This document shows, piece after piece, positions 34,964 through 46,196 of a DNA stretch of 64,000 nucleotides (the stretch's first letter is position 1; every line of letters begins with the position of its first letter). The translations under genes and the position numbers were made by a program. Source of the DNA: Canna indica (Eukaryota > Streptophyta > Magnoliopsida > Zingiberales > Cannaceae); NCBI GenBank assembly GCA_034359265.1, contig CP136891.1:56684501-56748500 (forward strand), given 5' to 3'. Under the pieces are notes generated by a model. The model was not told where the DNA came from. It saw only the letters and a program-made list of their open reading frames with translations, and ran no database searches.

Positions 34964-36361
34964 ATGACACTAGAGTGTGTAACGTCTATACCACCTAGGT
35001 TCGATGAGTCTAACTTTGGTCTTTGGAAGAGTAGAATGTATACTTTCCTAAAGACTCAAGGTTTATGTGTCTTTAACATGGTAAAAATCAAATATATTGA
35101 ACCTAAGGAAAACATGAATGCATGGACCCAAGAACAAATTAATATGTTTGAGTTAAATGCTAAAGCAACAAATTGCATATATTGTTCTATGGAAAATAAT
35201 ATATTTGAAAAGATCATGCATTGTACTTCCGCATTCGATATTTGGGCTTGCTTAAATGTCCTATATGATTATGCTAAAATCGAGGAGTTAGAAACTTTTA
35301 ATGAAGGTAGTGATGACAATGGTCATCCTTCCAATGCTAATATGGTTTTTGAAGCTCAAAGTATCTCCAGTCATAGGAGCACTAAAAGTCGGAAGAGAAT
35401 GGTGATTTGTCATGTGTGCCAAGAGAAAGAGCATGTAAGGAAGAATTGCTCTTCCATGAAGAACAAGGGAAAGAAGAGGTCAAACGCTTCCACATCATCA
35501 TCTTACTCAAGTGAAGCATCCTCTTACCATGACGATGAAGCCATCTTAAAAGAATGCTTCATGAATGATAACAATGAGGTACACTCCTCTCCTTCTAGTC
35601 ATGTTTATAATAATGATAGTATTAACTCATCTAGTTCTCATAATTTTGATGAATTGATGGATGAGTATAAAATCATGTATGCCTTGATGGTTAAAAAAGA
35701 TAAAGAGAACAAAAATTTGAAGAAAGAAAACTTAAATCTTAGATCTCAATTACATAATGTAAAATTAGAAAATGAGAAGCTAAAAATTAGTGTCTCCAAT
35801 CCATGCCATGATACCTTAAGTGTTGATACTAAGGATTTAAAAACAAAAAATGACATCTTAAAGAATGAAAATAGCATGTTGAAAACTCAATTGCGTGCTA
35901 TTCAAAAATCCATCAACGACTTAAAGAATGAGGTTGTTTCTATAAATAAGAAAGTTAATAATCTACCTAGTAGTTCATCTTCTAAGAATTTTATAAATCC
36001 AAATGTTTCTTTCAAGAATGCTTATGCTCATCATGCTTCTTATATCAAGCATTCTAACATCAAACCTCATATTCAAAAGAAATTTGTTTCCTTCAAGAAT
36101 GCTCATACTCATCATGTTTCACATGACAAGCATTCTAAAAATAAATCTCATGTCCATAACAAAAACAAAAAGAAATTTAATAGACATTGCTTTTGTTGTG
36201 GTATTTTTGGCCATGCTATTTATGATTGTGCATTCAAGAAAAATCCAAGTGTAGTTAAAACACCTTGGATTCCTAGGCCAACTCACCCCCAAGGACCCAA
36301 AGCCATTTGGGTACCAAAAGTCTCATCTTCTCTTGTAGGGGGAGCTACCACACAAGGGTAA
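34964..36361 (+). CDS. Intact retrotransposon Gag with two zinc knuckles
   Basis: 465 residues with no internal stop. Residues 1-105 resemble the Copia UBN2 gag capsid region (PPRFDESNFGLWKSRMYTFL at 10-29, FDIWACLNVLYDYA near 91-104). A knuckle CHVCQEKEHVRKNC (149-162) follows. Then comes a Ser/Asn-rich stretch, a Lys/Glu/Asn-rich coiled-coil-like segment (about 225-335), a His/Lys-rich basic stretch and a second knuckle CFCCGIFGHAIYDC (409-422). The end, near WVPKVSSSLVGGATTQG, normally leads into pol; here TAA follows and no pol continues. ATG 34964 lies 54 bases after the PBS. Related broken copies are at 40735 and 48434-49829. It presumably forms virus-like particles packaging element RNA; this is family knowledge. 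Confidence 0.88.
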   Translation: MTLECVTSIPPRFDESNFGLWKSRMYTFLKTQGLCVFNMVKIKYIEPKENMNAWTQEQINMFELNAKATNCIYCSMENNIFEKIMHCTSAFDIWACLNVLYDYAKIEELETFNEGSDDNGHPSNANMVFEAQSISSHRSTKSRKRMVICHVCQEKEHVRKNCSSMKNKGKKRSNASTSSSYSSEASSYHDDEAILKECFMNDNNEVHSSPSSHVYNNDSINSSSSHNFDELMDEYKIMYALMVKKDKENKNLKKENLNLRSQLHNVKLENEKLKISVSNPCHDTLSVDTKDLKTKNDILKNENSMLKTQLRAIQKSINDLKNEVVSINKKVNNLPSSSSSKNFINPNVSFKNAYAHHASYIKHSNIKPHIQKKFVSFKNAHTHHVSHDKHSKNKSHVHNKNKKKFNRHCFCCGIFGHAIYDCAFKKNPSVVKTPWIPRPTHPQGPKAIWVPKVSSSLVGGATTQG

Positions 36362-37805
36362 AGAGAAGTAAAGAGTTGAAGTTGACCATGGACTTGAAGG
36401 ATGAATCATCCCTTGGTTGCAACTTCAAGCTACCTTGATGCCTTAGGTAAAGTTGACATCAAAACTATTCTGGTATCATCTTCTAACTTGCATTGCTTTA
36501 TCTTAGTTGAAGATTATGATACTATGCTTAATTCTAGTTGATCTTCGTGCTCTCAATTTGTTTCATGAAATGATTTTTGATTTTGATTTCCCGGTCTCTT
36601 CGGAGACCTATGTAGCCTGTAATGGGCTCATGCGACCTTGCGGTTTTAAATCGTAGGCTCATTGTGGTCTTTCAGTTTTCAACCAATAGGAAGGGTTGGA
36701 GATCTTATGTTTCAAAATTTCATATGTTGAGATCTCTCGATTCGTTGTGGTTTCATGACGATTCTACTTAAAACAAATTTTTAACTATCTAGCTTAGGTT
36801 GAAATTCTCAAATGAAGATTTTTTTTCACCTTGCTATTTAGTATGATAACTTGCTAGTAGATATGGTTTGATTACTATTAATGAAGTATACTTGCAAGTT
36901 ATTATAAATGGAAGGCTACTATGAATAAAATGAAAAGTTTGGAAAATTCTCAAGAATGAGGTATGAGTTTAATTTTGCAAAAATATTTGTATAATAATTG
37001 ATTATTTATGCTTAATGATGTCTCCATACTCATGATTGTCTTTGCATAATAAATATATGAAAGTTCATGAGTAGGTAAAACTTTGATAACTTAGTCAATT
37101 TCATAATATCTTGATTGGATGAAATTTACTCTAGATTAGAATTCTCATTAAAGACCTCTTTTTTTTTTAATGGTTGACAAATATGTTTAAAATACACATA
37201 TCACATGAATCTAAACAGTTAAACTTGAAAATTCATGTATAGATAACCAATGCGATAATTAGATTACTTTATAAAACTCAAAATTGAAAATGCTTGACCT
37301 AAGTCAACAATTTGACTTAGAAATCTCTGTTTAAGTTCAATTTTTTACAAACATATTTAGATTCACTCATGTTAAATGTCCAAGTGCCTAAGCTAGAGAA
37401 AACATAAGTAGATAGCTAAATTTAATACTTAACACTTTTATGGTTTCAAGGATACTTTAAATGAAATCGTGCTAAGGTCATATCTCGATTAAACGACATT
37501 AGTTTCACTCCAAACTAGATAAACAAGTATTAAATGATTATATCTTGATATCTAGAAAGTTTGAACAAAATCTGAAACCAGTGGATAAATGACTTATATT
37601 TACAAGAATGCCATTGAGATCTGGTAGAATTTCTAGGAAATTGTAGAGATATCTTTTTTGAGTGATTCTTGATTTTTTGGAATCCTCATAAAGTCTAATT
37701 CATGTAAAAACAATTTCATAAAATTTGAACGCTCACATCCTCTCAAAAAAGTATTTTTTGAGGAAAAAAAACACAGGGCAGATCGAGCGGTCGACCGAAT
37801 GATTT
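36362..37805 (+). other. Non-coding internal region of the gag-only element
   Basis: No recognisable pol motif in any frame. It includes a small GC-containing block near 36560-36680 that recurs inverted near 48120-48230, and AT-rich sequence that recurs inverted near 47000-48000. The conservation shows it belongs to the element. Confidence 0.7.
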
Positions 37806-39156
37806 TTTGAAACTTCTCATTGTATGATCGCTACTGGTTGTGATACTGAGAGACTTGGGCAGTGATTGTAGGAGAGTCCTGCTGATGAAGGAGGAAGACT
37901 TCATGTCCGCAAAGTTTGTCGAACAGTTCCTCAATTGAAATAGGTGTATCTTTGGAGCGGATTGCAGCACTGATGTCTTTGTATCTAGGGCCCAATCTGT
38001 TAGCTGAAGGGTTCCTCCTTCATGCTTTATTCTCCTCATGATTATTTTGATGACAAAAAACCTATTTAACAAGTGCTTGAAGTATGAAAATTGTAGGATC
38101 GATGAAAGATACGTCAAGCATTACGTCTCTCGATCAATCTCCAAAATAGATCAATACATGCATCAAAAATGCTTTGGATAGCATGGAGAATCCTTTAAAG
38201 TTAAAGCACACTGAAGAACGAAGCCGAAAACCAAGCGCGAAATGAGAAAGCCAAGATAAAATTTTCCAGCTCTGGTTCGGTCGACCGAATGGTGTTAAGA
38301 AGTGGCAGCAACCAATTTGATCGACCGAATGATGCGCAAAAGAGGCAGTAGCCGCAGAAGGTTGCGTCGGTCGACCGACCGAAGCCAAAATATGGCAAAA
38401 CGCTCATCGGTCGACCGATCGGTCGACCGGAGTGCAAAGCGCGAGTCATAGACCTCGGCATCACTAATTCGATCGACTGACAGGTCGACCAGATTCGAGA
38501 TCGCTAAATCCCACGACAATCGGTCGACCGAATGGCGTGTAAAATACAAAGAAGGTTAGCTTCAATTGACCGATTGGTCGACCGGGTTGGAGATCGACAG
38601 TTTTGCATCAATCGGTCGACCCGTCGGTCGACCGATCAGTGTAAAAATCTCCAGTAAGCCAGCGGTCGATCGGTCGGTTGATCGACGATCGACCAGACCT
38701 TCGATCGGGCACCTATAATGGTAAAATTTATGACCGTTGACGCCATGTTTCAGCTGAGGATTATAAATACCTCATCTTTAACTCTCTCTCCCTGATCCTT
38801 ACAGATTTAATTGAGCAATTTAAGAAGGGAATTAAGCCTTCCAAAAGATTTTTTGCTTGTGCTCAGTTCTTCCGCCAACATCTTCTTCAAGCGCATGCTC
38901 TTCCTCAACTCGAGCTCTATGACTTAGCGAGTTGGTGGCTTTGAAGGCTTGGAAAAGAGCATTGATTCTTGGTTTCATTTCTAAGCTCTTTTCATTGTAG
39001 TTTTTACCTGTTATTTGAACCTGTTGTTTTTGGAATTGAGTTTGTATAAACCTAGATTGCTAGGTTTGATTTGGTTGGTGGTTGCCTTTGTGATTGAGGT
39101 TTAATTCCACCGTTGTAAACTGTTGTAAAGCATCACTTGCTAAGATTAAGTGAGTT
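37806..39156 (+). repeat. Tandem duplicate of Copia flank plus LTR-A 5' part
   Basis: 37806-37997 repeats the Copia gag fragment of 33120-33309. 37998-39156 repeats the LTR-A from its first base. The insertion junction (CCCAATC then TGTTAGCTGAAGGG) is therefore present twice. Small deletions and substitutions distinguish the copies. The LTR is interrupted at 39157 by an LTR-B. Confidence 0.88.
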
Positions 39157-40665
39157 TGTTGGCTTTAGGTTTTCAACCTTGGCCTTAATATCGGCTTTGA
39201 TGGTTTTGATGATAATAAACATGGGACTAATGATTTCATTGAGAATATCTTTTAGGTTCCATATCAATTAGCGTTCGATGTCCTTGATCAAAACTATCAA
39301 AAGAAATCGGAAGGGCATTGATCGTCGCGCTCGGGTTCATCGCGGAAACTTCTCGAAGAGCGACGCGTGCACCAAAGACGTATTGGACGGGCTCAAAGAT
39401 CACATGAAAGCTCTCCAAGTCGATAGTCGTTGGAAGCCGAAACCCGAAAACAAAGTGCGGAAGAAACTAGGCTGAAAAATCAAATTCAGCCTAGGTTCGG
39501 TCAACCGGGCGGTTGACCGAATGTAGGTAAAATTTGGCAGTAGCCATTTGGTCGACCCGTCGGTCGATCGAACATAAGGAAGAAAAATCGCAACAGCTAC
39601 TTTGGTCGACCAGGCGATCGACCGATTGAAGCCCAATTTGGGCAGTAGCTCAGGCGGTCGACCCGTCAGTCGACCGACCTACATTTTCTAAAGTCGCGAG
39701 ATCACGTCGGTCGACCGACGAGTCGACCGAAGGGCGGATCGACATTTTCGCATCTGGGCAATCGAACAATCGATCGACCGACCACAGAGAGAGGAGCAGC
39801 GGTTGATCGACCATTCGAACAGCGGCCTGCAACGGATAGTTTTCTATCCGTTGAAGTTGTCATTTCTTCGTAAGGTATAAATATACCTCTTCTACTCATT
39901 TTTAAGGACCTTCCTTTACTCCCACAGACTTTTATTGAGCATTTAAAAGGAGATTAAAGCCTTCAAAGAGATTGTTTTGGAGCGCGCGCTGATTTCTGTC
40001 GAGTTCTTCTACAAGCGCACAAGCTCTGCTTCTCAACTCGGGTGTTGATTCAAGCTCTACTACTTGACGAGTTGAAGGATTGAAGGATTGCAAAAGAGCA
40101 CGAATTCTTGGTTTATTTTAAGCTCTTTTCAATTGTATTTTAACTGTTATTTAAATTGTTTGATTTGTGAGTCTGTAGAAGACCTGCTGGTAGGTCTTGA
40201 AATTGGTGGTAGCCTTGGTGTTTGAGGTTTAAATCCATCGGTGTAATTAAACGTAGTTGTTGCTAAGATTAATTTAGTTGTCCCTTAGGGTTGAGGTGGA
40301 AGAGGACTCTCGATAAGAAGACGGTGACTTCCGAGTGTGGAAGTGCCTTAGGTCGAGAGTGCGTCTCTTCGGTGAAAAGTTCTCATGTGTAAGGGAAACG
40401 TAAATTAATCTAGTAAAACTAGTTTGGAAATCCTAAGCGGGGTGCTTAGATAGTGGAGTAGGCATTGGGGCCGAACCACTATAAATTTCGTGTTTGCATT
40501 GATTTATTATTGTGCTTAATTGCTTTATCATTTATAAGCTTCCGCATCTAATCGTCAAATTGCATATTGCCTAAATAATCTAAGTAAACATTTAAAATCG
40601 GATTTAGGCTAATTGAATTAGTAAACACACTATTCACCCCCCATCTAGTGTCGCCATTTCGTCCA
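39157..40665 (+). repeat. LTR-B with GTCGAC palindrome cluster
   Basis: About 1.5 kb. Palindrome-rich part near 39495-39800 (GGTCGACCCGTCGGTCGA, GTCGGTCGACCGACG and similar). The second half shares blocks with LTR-A, so the two families are related, while the first 150 bases are distinct. Confidence 0.85.
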
Positions 40666-40734
40666 TAATTGGTATCAGAGCGGGTCGTAGATTGTGATTT
40701 CACCATCCCTTTTATAATTCATCTTGATCTTGAA

Positions 40735-42160
40735 ATGGCTCTAGAGTCGGTAGCGTCTTAACCCCCTAGGTTCGATAACTCAAACTTTAGTATTTGGAAA
40801 TATAGGATGTACACCTATTTAAAGACTAAAGGGTTTGGAGTCTTTAACATGTTACAGTGGGAATTCATTGAACCTAAGGATGATATGCATGCTTGGAGTG
40901 AAATGGACAAGAAAATGTTTAAGTATAATGGAGATGCCATGAATTATATTCTTTGCACATTACCAAATGACGTCTTAGAAAAAAGTCATGCATTGTTCTT
41001 CGGCTTTTGATTTATGGGCCTCGTTAAATGTTTTATATGGTTATGCCAAAATCGAAGAAATTGACACTTTTGATGAAGGTGGTGATGACAATGGTCACAC
41101 ATCTACTACTAATCTTGGTTTTGATGCCCATAGCTCTTCTAGTCAAAGAAGTAGCACCAAGAGCCGAAAAAGAAGAGTAACCTGTCATGCTTGCAAAGAG
41201 AAGGGGCATGTGAAGAAAAATTGACCAAGCATGGAGAACAAAGCAAGGAAGACATCAAGTGCTTCCACCTCCACCTCTCACACATTTGAAGCACCCTCTA
41301 GCAATGACTATGAAGCTACTTCAAAAGTTTGCCTCATAAGTACCAAAGATGAGGTACACTCTTCTCCTTCTAGTCATAATAATAATAATGTTAGTACTAG
41401 CTCATCTAGTTCATTCAATATGCCATATGAAGAACTAGTTGATGAATGCCAAAAAATATATGCATTGCTTGGTAGAAAAGATAACAAAAAATAAAAGATT
41501 GAAAAGGGAAAATATGATGCTTAATTCTCATTTGCATGAATCCAAACTAGAAAATGAAAAATTAAGATCTAGGTCATTTGATTCATGCCATGAAAATGTA
41601 GAACATGACATTAAGGATTTGAAGCTTAAAAATAATAATTTAGAAAATGAGAATTGCAAGTTAAAATTTCAATTGCATGCATTGCATAAATCCATAGATG
41701 ATTTGAAAAATGAGATGTTGATTTTGAGTAAGAAAATTAATACTTCATCTTTTAACTCTATACATCAAAATGTCTCATTTAGAAAACCTCAAAAGAAAGA
41801 TGTTTTATCTAAGAATGTCCATGCTCATCATGCCTCTCATGCCATGCATTCTACCATTAGACCTCATAATTATGAGAAGATGAATGAGGTTTCTAAGAAT
41901 GCTCATACCCATCATGTTTCACACGACAAGCATTCTAAAAATAAATCTCATGTCCATAACAAAAATAAAAAGAAAATTAATGGGTGTTGCTTTTGTTGTG
42001 ATATTTATGACATGCAATTCATGATTGTGCATTTAAAAGAAATCCAAGTGTTGCTAAGACACTTTGGATTCCTAGGCCAACTCACCCCCAAGGACCCAAA
42101 GCTATTTGGGTACCAAAGATTTCATCTTCTTTTGTAGGGGGAGCTACCGATGAATGATAA
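40735..42160 (+). pseudogene. Broken gag of the LTR-B element
   Basis: Starts MALESVAS, then a stop in place of an amino acid, then PPRFDNSNFSIWKYRMYTYL, a frameshift near 40985, SAFDLWASLNVLYGYA, a knuckle CHACKEKGHVKKN followed by a stop where the last Cys is expected, a coiled-coil-like segment and a degenerate second knuckle. It matches the intact gag at 34964 over its length but has at least two stops and several frameshifts. Confidence 0.87.
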
Positions 42161-42164
42161 GTGG

Positions 42165-42530
42165 TGTAAATTTAAAAATATAAAAATCTTATCAATTTAT
42201 ATTAAAATAATATTTTTATTTTATATTAATTAAAGAATCACTCTGATCCATGTCGAGGGTGAACATGGACTGATTTTTTAATATGAAATATAAAATATAA
42301 AATATAAAATAATATTTCATATTATTTAATATAAATTGATATAATTTTTTATATTTTTAAATAAAAAATAGTATTTTAATCCACGTGATCGCCTTAACGG
42401 TGTTGCTGACGGCAGGATGTAATTGAGACAAATGTCAAAGTTCGGGATACAATTTGGTAATATTTTAGAATTGGCCACAAATAAGACAAGGTACATAATT
42501 GAAGATATATTTAGGTAATTATCTTTTTTT
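42165..42530. mobile_element. Deleted MULE-like element with inverted AT-rich arms
   Basis: 42365-42525 matches the right TIR of the Pack-MULE (CACGTG, TAACGG, GGATGTAATTGAGACAAATG, then TTTAGGTAATTA at the end). 42172-42240 and 42275-42365 form an AT-rich inverted repeat around a short GC-containing centre with ATCCATGTCGAGGGTGAACATGGA. The matching left TIR is missing, so it looks like a deletion derivative. Confidence 0.65.
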
Positions 42531-42888
42531 TACATGGGAGAAATTTCTATGACTGACAATATTTTTTTATAATAAAATAAATATACATAAAAATTTATAA
42601 TTATATAGTATTTATATTTACATGATTTGAATTTTACAATATTTTTACAATATTTGAATTTTTCTCTATAGTGGATGTTGAAACTAAATTACCTGCTTTG
42701 CTTAAATAATTTTACAATTTAGTATAACGATCACCAAGTGTAATATCATTCTCATTTATGTACTTTTATGCAACTATATATATATATATGAAGAGATAAA
42801 CTTATGCATATGGAAAAAATAAAAAGAGAACCATAACCGAAGACAATACTTCCAAGTAGACTATGGTCTTACTTAGTTGGCTTATATT
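42531..42888. other. AT-rich flanking DNA, first half of a split tandem repeat
   Basis: No gene. The portion near 42790-42893 matches 51680-51785 on the other side of the complete retrotransposon (words AACTTATGCATATG, AACCATAACCGAAGACAATAC). It belongs to a tandemly repeated unit interrupted by the insertion. Confidence 0.6.
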
Positions 42889-42893
42889 ATATT

Positions 42894-44474
42894 TGAAGAC
42901 GAAATGACGACACTAGAGGGGGGTGAATAGTGTGTTTACTAATTCGATTAGCCTAAATTCCAATTTAACCATTTTCTTGATTAATTAGGTGAATTTCAAT
43001 TATGCAATTTAAATGCGGAAGCAATAATAAATAATTAAGCACAAATCAAAATCAATGCAAACACAAGTGATATATAGTGGTTCGGCCCCAATGCCTACTC
43101 CACTACCTAAGCACCCCCGCTTAGGATTTACAAACTAATTTTACTAGATTAATTTGAGTCTCCCTTACAACGAGGATTTTGACTCGAAGAGTCGCACTCT
43201 CGACCTAAGACACTTATACACCCGGAAGTCTCCGCCTTCTTATCGCGAGCACTCTTCCACCTCTACCCTAAGGGACAACTTAACTAATCCAAATAAAACT
43301 TAATTTACACATGTGGCTTTACTCCTTCACAACAAAGAAACCACTTTCCACACAGAAGACCCACTTGGTCTTCTACATACGCAAATACAAGAGTTGAAAG
43401 ATAGAATAAACAAAAGCTTATTACAAGAAGAGAAATTAAATTCTTATCACTATTGGATGCCTCTTCTTCACGTGCCTAATCGGCTTGATCAACCCTTTAA
43501 AGTATAACACTTCTGGCAGCAAGGGATCAAGACTTAGCAGACGAACACTTGGCGCTTTGAAGATTTGGAAGATGCAATTTGATCACTCTTTTGAACCTTT
43601 TATCATCAAAGATCTGAGAGAGAAAAGATTCAGTAAAAAGATCAGAACTGAGTATATATAGGTCTGGCTGAAATAGGGCGTCAATGGGATTATTTTTGAT
43701 CGTTACAGACGCCCATTCGATGGTCTGATCGAAGCATCAGTCGACCAGTCATTCGACCGCTAGCTCACTGTAATGTTTTTCCTCTGATCGATCGACCGAC
43801 GGGTCGACCACTCGACGGAAAAATGACTACTTCATACCCGGTCGACCAGTCGATCGACCGAAGCCAGCTTCTATAAGCATCTAGTCGATCGATGGGTCGA
43901 CCGATTGTCGTGAGATTTGGCGCGGTCGACGAATCGATCAATCAACTATGTGAAGTCGCTCGTGCTAAGTCATCCGATCGACCAGTCGGTCGACCGTTGA
44001 ACTTTTTGCCAATTTTTGGCATCAGTCGATCGATCGACGCAGCAATAGCCATATGATTTCACCAACTTCAATCGACCGACTGGTCGACAGAATGGCTACT
44101 GCCATTTTTTGGCGACATTCGATCGACCAATCGGTTGACCAAATTGGCTGTTGCCAATGCTTTTACTCCATTCGGTCGACCTGTCGATCGATCGAAACAG
44201 AGCTGGAAATTTTTCTAACTTGGATTTTTCATTTTGTGCTCAATTTTTGGCTTCGTTCTTCAACGTGCTTTATGATTGAAGGATTGTCCATGCTACCTAA
44301 CACATTTTTGATGCACATGTTGACATATTTTGAGGATTGATCAAGATACGATAGACTTGACGAATCTTTCGTCGATCCTACAATTTTTATGCTTAAACAC
44401 TTGTTAAATGGGTTTGTTATCATCAAAATAATTATGAGAAAATATAGCATGAAGGAAGAGCCCTTCAGCTAACA
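42894..44474 (-). repeat. 3' LTR of the pol-less element
   Basis: 1581 bp. Reads TGAAGACGAAATGACG on the plus strand and ends CTTCAGCTAACA. It matches 49898-51464 closely. The GTCGAC/GATCGA cluster lies near 43730-44210. Confidence 0.9.
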
Positions 44475-44488
44475 ATCTCCTCCTTTTT
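44475..44488 (-). other. Polypurine tract
   Basis: The reverse complement reads AAAAAGGAGGAGAT, immediately before TGTTAGCTGAAGG. This is the expected place for plus-strand priming. Confidence 0.8.
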
Positions 44489-45004
44489 GATGATGACAAA
44501 CCAATGGCGATTAATATTAAGATACAAGGAAGCATTAAGGAAATAAAACAATGTTAATCAATTTAAGCTCCCCCTATCTATATGCATGTATCTTCTAAAT
44601 TCTCTTTTATCATTTTGTGTGATACTTTGTCATGAATGTATTTAATTTTACTACTTCCCTTATCAATATATTTACTCCCCCTATCGATATATTTACTCCC
44701 CTTATCGATAAGCATATATCCATGTACTCTCCCCCTTTTGTCATCCATAAAAAAAAACAAATATAGCAAGCATAGCAAAGATGAACATTACTAATCAACA
44801 CAAGGTTAACTAAACACATGTTCATAAAGATGAAAGTGTCAATACATCACATAGTTAATAAAACAATGTTAATAGGATGAAAAATACCAATACATCACAT
44901 AGTTAATAAAGCAATGTTAATAGGATGAAAAATACCAATACATCCAATACATCAGTCATCAGTAATGTCAATATATCAATACATCAAGGAGGATTATTCG
45001 TCCT

Positions 45005-46196
45005 CAGGTGGTGGATGAGATGGTAGATGCAACTGATAATACTGCCACATCTCATCCACTCTCCCATACATTTCATCAACTCGACGATCGTACTCATCTA
45101 TTTGCTGACGATACTGGTCATACGTTGACCATACTGGTCAACACATTGACCATACTCGTCGATGCGACGACCATGTTCACCGATCATGGTCCCAAACTCA
45201 TCCATCTGACAGTCGATCGCTTGCATGTGAGCTGATGATGTTTTGTTCCATTCCATCTGATTAATCTGAAACTGAGCAAAGCGATACTCCAGATCGCTTT
45301 GACTCGCACGAGAGGGGCCGGATGATGATCCTCTAGCAGCTTCACCTTCCTCCATTTCTATCTCATCCTCAGCCTGTTCCACAGGATCTCCTCGAGTTCT
45401 TTTGCCGCGCTAATGTTCAAGAATCTTCATGCGGCTAAGGGAGGAAGAATCTATGGGTTTAGGAATAGACTCTATTTCAAACCTAGATCTATTAACCCCA
45501 GCCTCATATATGAAATGAGAGATCATTGAGGCATATGATAAGGCTTGTTTTTTGGAGGAATGGACTTCAGCTATATATCTAAGCATGAGGTCAGGGACAT
45601 CTACAGGGATACTAGACATGGCACCGAAAAGTACCCTAGAACTCATGGTGGTGTCCTGCTCTAGGAAGAATATTATGTGCAATGATGATGTGCACAATCC
45701 TAGCAATGTGTGAAAGCTTGATGCTTTAGGTAGGGATCACTCCCTTATAATCTTCAAGGCATATAGCAGATACAATTTCATGAGGAGGATGCTCCTCATG
45801 AAAACGGTGGGTGGACATCTTATAAATTCGTGCTCCTAATAGAGGGAACCCGAAAGCATCTCTAATGAGGGATTTGGTTATGACTATGGATTTTCCTAAA
45901 ATTTTAGATCGTAGAACTAAGTCATCACCAAGCCTTGCCTTTTCTATTACTAGGTTAGAGAAGAAGGCTTTCACTAGGATGGGGCATACCGGTACTTGTT
46001 TTCCTAAGAACTCTACCCATCCCATGCTAGCAAGTTTCCCTCGGATATCAAATCGTTCTAAGTCATCTACAATAACAGACCGTGTTTGCAGGATGACTCT
46101 TTCTACAAACTTAGAGGCTTGTTTCTTTCCTAATTGGGTCAGAAGATTATCAGGTAAGGATGAGAGTTTGGTTTTAGGTGCCATGCTGCAAGACAA
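45005..46196 (-). pseudogene. Second ORF of the pol-less element (plant transposon-associated domain), broken
   Basis: From an ATG at 46196 (MSCSMAPKTKLSSLPDNLLT) it encodes a globular segment (FVERVILQTRSVIVDDL, IVITKSLIRDAFGFPL). A frameshift near 45707-45726 is followed by FFLEQDTTMSSRVLFGAMSS, PDLMLRYIAEVHSSKKQALSY and MISHFIYEAGV. One TAG (near 45409) precedes an acidic tail with Gln- and Asp-rich, coiled-coil-like sequence (EEGEAARGSSS). The globular pattern resembles the putative plant transposon protein domain found next to plant retroelements (Pfam-type Transposase_32, from memory). Its function is unknown. Order is LTR, gag, spacer, this ORF, PPT, LTR. Confidence 0.65.

Larger units (their letters stand above)
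33310..37805 (+). mobile_element. LTR-A element copy 1: 5' LTR, PBS and intact gag, no pol
   Basis: The LTR (33310-34895) is followed by TT and a perfect PBS, then a 465-codon gag. About 1.4 kb of non-coding sequence follows, which matches in inverted order the same region of the complete element at 42894-51464. The sequence stops at 37805, at about the point corresponding to 46980 in the complete element. A duplicated segment of flank plus LTR then begins. No 3' LTR of this copy is present and no protease, integrase or RT was found. Confidence 0.8.
39157..42160 (+). mobile_element. LTR-B element: 5' LTR, PBS, broken gag
   Basis: The LTR (39157-40665) starts TGTTGGCTTTAGGTTTTC and ends TTCGTCCA. 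A perfect PBS TGGTATCAGAGC (40670-40681) and a gag similar to that at 34964 follow. After the gag, sequence changes into a MULE-like end and AT-rich DNA. No pol and no 3' LTR were found. It sits inside the duplicated LTR-A. Confidence 0.82.
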
